Source: Methanomassiliicoccaceae archaeon UBA472 (GTDB taxonomy: Archaea > Thermoplasmatota > Thermoplasmata > Methanomassiliicoccales > UBA472). Taken from it: a stretch of DNA of 23,618 nucleotides. The stretch's first letter is position 1; each line of letters starts with the position of its first letter. The position numbers and the translations under genes are program-made. Location: positions 1-23,618 of the forward strand of contig DAML01000018.1 in the NCBI GenBank assembly GCA_002497075.1. Reading direction: 5' to 3'. The notes beneath the pieces were generated by a model. The model was not told the origin of the DNA. It did not search any database and saw only the letters and a list, made by a program, of their open reading frames with translations. This document shows positions 21,570-23,618 of this stretch, in pieces.

Positions 21570-22274
21570 TCATTTCTTGCCGTTGAAGAGCAGCTGCCCG
21601 CAAAGTCCGTTCGAACGTAAAAAGTCCAGACCGCGGCTGATGTTTCCTACTTCTCCCAGCGAATGGTGCATGTCCGTGCCGATGGATACCTTCACCTTTC
21701 TGTCGAAGGCGCGATAGAACCGTTCGGAATGCTCGTACAGGAACCGACCCTGTCGAGCGTAATGCTGTGACGTCGGCACCTCAACGAACGCCCCTAGGTC
21801 CACAAGCCTATCGGCGAGCCAGGACGGCTCCCTTTCCCGGTATACACGGTCCATGTCCCAGTGGCACAATCCGAACGGGATCCTCAGGTCCTTCGTCAGG
21901 GAGCGCAGCTCGTTCAGCGGTATGCCGCCCTGCAGCGGGTCCTCCACGTACTCGAAGAGGATGAGGTCCAGGGAGTTCAGGAGATCGAACGGCAGCTCGT
22001 ATAGGTCGCACCGTTCCGGGTTGGTGTCTATCTCAACGCCTGCCAGCACGTTGATGCGCCCCTCGTACATCATCCGGGCGGCCTTGATGTCCTTCAGGTA
22101 ACGCTCGAAGTCCATGCGCTTCAGGGGGTTGATGATCTTGCACGTTTCGAAATGGTCCGTGATCGCGATATGCGTCAGACCGGCCTGGAATGCCGAACGA
22201 ACGACCTCCATGACCGTGAAGTCCCCGTCCGAATAGAGGGTGTGGGTGTGGAGGTTGATCCTCGGCCGTGACAT
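21570..22274 (-). CDS. PHP-domain metal-dependent hydrolase
   Basis: This 234-residue protein has the polymerase and histidinol phosphatase (PHP) fold, a trinuclear metal site that hydrolyses phosphoesters. The metal-binding residues appear as NLHTHTLYSDG (His9, His11, Asp16), AITDHFE, LAGVEIDTNPE, PFGLCHWDMDRV and late SIGTDMHH. Standalone PHP proteins of this size include histidinol-phosphate phosphatases and nucleotide phosphodiesterases; the substrate is not clear and no histidine gene is nearby. ATG 22274 has a TATA box placed for a near-leaderless mRNA; a TTG one codon upstream is disregarded. The stop is 17 bases from the convergent htpX stop. Confidence 0.87.
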   Translation of the reverse strand: MSRPRINLHTHTLYSDGDFTVMEVVRSAFQAGLTHIAITDHFETCKIINPLKRMDFERYLKDIKAARMMYEGRINVLAGVEIDTNPERCDLYELPFDLLNSLDLILFEYVEDPLQGGIPLNELRSLTKDLRIPFGLCHWDMDRVYREREPSWLADRLVDLGAFVEVPTSQHYARQGRFLYEHSERFYRAFDRKVKVSIGTDMHHSLGEVGNISRGLDFLRSNGLCGQLLFNGKK

Positions 22275-22298
22275 CAAGGTCGTATCCGCAACAGCAAC

Positions 22299-22307
22299 GA
22301 TATAAAG
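22299..22307 (-). promoter_or_regulatory. TATA box of the PHP gene
   Basis: On the minus strand this reads CTTTATATCG, centred about 29 bases before ATG 22274, leaving about three leader bases. Confidence 0.6.
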
Positions 22308-22335
22308 TCTTGCGAGAAAGGAACGAAAAGGTTTG

Positions 22336-22360
22336 GAGGGGAGGGCACACCCCTCCCCTC
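22336..22360 (-). terminator. Strong hairpin after glnK
   Basis: A perfect ten-base stem (GAGGGGAGGG / CCCTCCCCTC) with a five-base loop lies about 30 bases after the glnK stop and before the PHP promoter. On the minus strand a TTTT run (22326-22329) follows after a few bases. It looks like a transcription terminator or an mRNA 3' end stabiliser. Archaeal termination normally relies on U-runs, so such a GC-rich hairpin is unusual. Confidence 0.65.
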
Positions 22361-22389
22361 ATTTTGTGAGATCACCGTTCATCGTCAGC

Positions 22390-22728
22390 TCATATGGCCT
22401 CTTTGCCCCTCTCGTTCGTCCGCACCCTGACCACCTGGTCGACGGTCCAGACGAATATCTTACCGTCGCCGATGCTCCCGGTGAAGGCGGCCTGCTGGAT
22501 AGTATCGATCGCCTTGTCGACGATGGCATCGTCCACCACCGTCTCCAGCTTGATCTTGGGGAGGAGGTCCACGTCGTAGACCGCCCCCCTCCATTGCCTG
22601 GTCGCCCCTTTCTGCACGCCGCGCCCCTGTATCTCGGTGACATTGAGCCCGACCACTCCGATCTCGGAGAGGGCCGACTTGACGTCGCCCAGCTTCTCAT
22701 GGCGGATTATCGCCTGTACCATCTTCAT
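22390..22728 (-). CDS. glnK: PII nitrogen regulatory protein GlnK
   Basis: GlnK is the trimeric PII protein that senses 2-oxoglutarate and ATP/ADP and blocks the partner Amt channel. The protein has 112 residues. The T-loop region reads TEIQGRGVQKGATRQWRGAVYDVDLLPK; Tyr51, the uridylylation site of bacterial PII, is kept, while position 46 is Trp instead of the common Tyr. The later block TGSIGDGKIFVW (83-94) and the closing RVRTNERGKEAI are the B- and C-loop signatures that bind nucleotide. ATG 22728 overlaps the amt stop as ATGA and follows GGAGGT, so translation is probably coupled. An upstream in-frame extension lies inside amt and is not real. Confidence 0.96.
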   Translation of the reverse strand: MKMVQAIIRHEKLGDVKSALSEIGVVGLNVTEIQGRGVQKGATRQWRGAVYDVDLLPKIKLETVVDDAIVDKAIDTIQQAAFTGSIGDGKIFVWTVDQVVRVRTNERGKEAI

Positions 22729-23618
22729 TCCCGAACCTCCTGGCTCATCGTCAGCTCCTTGGTCACCATCTCCGGGTAGGCGGAGACGTTGTGCTCGCTG
22801 ATGTCCAGACCCTGTAGCTCCTCCTCCGGACTGACCCTGAGGCCCACGGTCTTCTTCAGCCCGTAGAACAGGGCGAACCCAGTGCCCAGAGCCCACATGG
22901 CCACCACCGCGGCGTTGATCAGCTGGACGGCGAAGAACCCGGCGTTCCCGTACAGCAGGCCGGTCACTAGCGGGCCGTCGACCGCGTACACGCCGTACGT
23001 CCCGTCAGCGAATATCCCCAGGGCGATCAGGCCCCACAGCCCGTTGAGGCCGTGCACGCTGACCGCGCCGACCACATCGTCCACGCCCTTCCTCTCCAGG
23101 AACCAGACCCCGTAGCAGACTATGAAACCGGCCACGACGCCGATCACCAGTGCCGCCCACGGTTCGACCCAGGCGCAGCCGGCGGTTACGCCGACCAATC
23201 CCCCGAGCATACCGTTAACGGTCAGACCCAGATCGGCCGTGCCCGCCTTCTTCCAGGATAAGGCCATCGCCGTCAAGGCTCCGGCCGCTCCGGCGATCAC
23301 CGTGGTCACGCAGATCTTGGCTATGACCAGCTGGTTGCCGCTCAGGGTGCTGCCGGCGTTGAAGCCGAACCATCCGAACCAGAGTATGAAGCCCCCGAGC
23401 ATGACCATGGTCATGTTGTGGCCGGGGATCGGCAGCGGCTTTCCGTCCTTGGTGTATTTTCCAAGGCGCGGACCGATCACGATGCATGCAGCCAACGCCA
23501 GCAGACCGCCCAGGGCGTGCACCACGCCGGACCCGGCGAAGTCAAGGGCTCCGTATCCTCCGCCCAGGTCGACCATGAAGTCGGAAGTGGCGAGCCATCC
23601 TCCGCCCCATACCCAGTG
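22725..23618 (-). CDS. amt: Ammonium transporter Amt (partial, N-terminal part beyond window)
   Basis: This is a trimeric membrane channel for ammonium uptake. The last 297 residues are present; the 5' end is beyond the right edge. The fragment begins HWVWGGGWLATSDF and continues with DFAGSGVVHALGG, which carries the first of the twin pore histidines. The second lies in VSVHGLNGLWG. FILWFGWFGFNAGST and the cytoplasmic tail GLRVSPEEELQGLDISEHN, the GlnK contact site, are typical. About seven membrane helices are visible. It precedes glnK with a four-base overlap, the usual amt-glnK operon. Promoter and start codon are outside the window. Confidence 0.97.
   Translation of the reverse strand, partial: HWVWGGGWLATSDFMVDLGGGYGALDFAGSGVVHALGGLLALAACIVIGPRLGKYTKDGKPLPIPGHNMTMVMLGGFILWFGWFGFNAGSTLSGNQLVIAKICVTTVIAGAAGALTAMALSWKKAGTADLGLTVNGMLGGLVGVTAGCAWVEPWAALVIGVVAGFIVCYGVWFLERKGVDDVVGAVSVHGLNGLWGLIALGIFADGTYGVYAVDGPLVTGLLYGNAGFFAVQLINAAVVAMWALGTGFALFYGLKKTVGLRVSPEEELQGLDISEHNVSAYPEMVTKELTMSQEVRE

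Noticed and set aside
22729..22896. A 56-codon N-terminal extension of GlnK
   Set aside because: It lies within amt in another frame; the ATGA overlap and GGAGGT site mark the true start.
1..23618. tRNA, rRNA, CRISPR array, insertion sequence or intein
   Set aside because: I found no cloverleaf-like sequence, repeat-spacer pattern, transposase or protein-splicing motif; all gaps are short and are explained by promoters, terminators or the candidate origin.

Overview
The window is archaeal, gene-dense and moderately GC-rich, with no intergenic stretch over about 215 bases. Archaeal markers are an A-type ATP synthase operon, Orc1/Cdc6, the small primase subunit PriS, TiaS, ribosomal protein LX (L18Ae), prefoldin alpha, archaeal FtsY, a Sec11-type signal peptidase, and TATA boxes placed about 26 bases before many starts. 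Gene content and protein style fit a euryarchaeon, most likely a Thermoplasmata lineage such as a relative of Methanomassiliicoccales. That placement is inference: no methanogenesis gene or rRNA lies in the window.

Layout. 1-5483 (minus strand) is the ATP synthase operon in the order H-I-K-E-C-F-A, with atpA running off the left edge and one clear promoter upstream of atpH. 5699-7143 holds a divergent pair, a dCMP deaminase-family enzyme (-) and a signal peptidase (+). 7144-10015 holds orc1/cdc6 (-), hflX (+) and an AT-rich convergent gap with an excellent origin-recognition-box-like sequence, a candidate replication origin. 10016-14313 holds a small two-helix membrane protein (-), then tiaS, a bacterial-type thiolase and an M20 metallohydrolase (all +). 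14323-15939 (-) is the conserved LX-prefoldin alpha-FtsY operon, divergent from a small radical SAM protein at 16009. 16812-18903 (-) holds a four-helix membrane protein and priS; priS diverges from an unknown protein with a winged-helix-like C-terminus. 19587-22274 holds a sugar-nucleotide epimerase (-), HtpX (+) and a PHP hydrolase (-). The right edge is a glnK-amt ammonium uptake operon (-), with amt cut by the window end and a strong hairpin after glnK.

Functional themes. The genes cover energy conservation (ATP synthase), replication initiation and priming (Orc1, PriS, candidate origin), translation and protein targeting or quality control (LX, prefoldin, FtsY, signal peptidase, HtpX, HflX, TiaS), and nitrogen uptake (Amt/GlnK). 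Gene packing is tight: within operons stops and starts overlap (TGATG, ATGA), and several convergent pairs abut or overlap at their stop codons. Many single genes appear to have leaderless or nearly leaderless mRNAs, while operon-internal genes use Shine-Dalgarno sites. I found no mobile element, CRISPR array, tRNA or rRNA. No clearly novel multi-gene system is evident; the most interesting signal is the candidate origin near orc1/cdc6.
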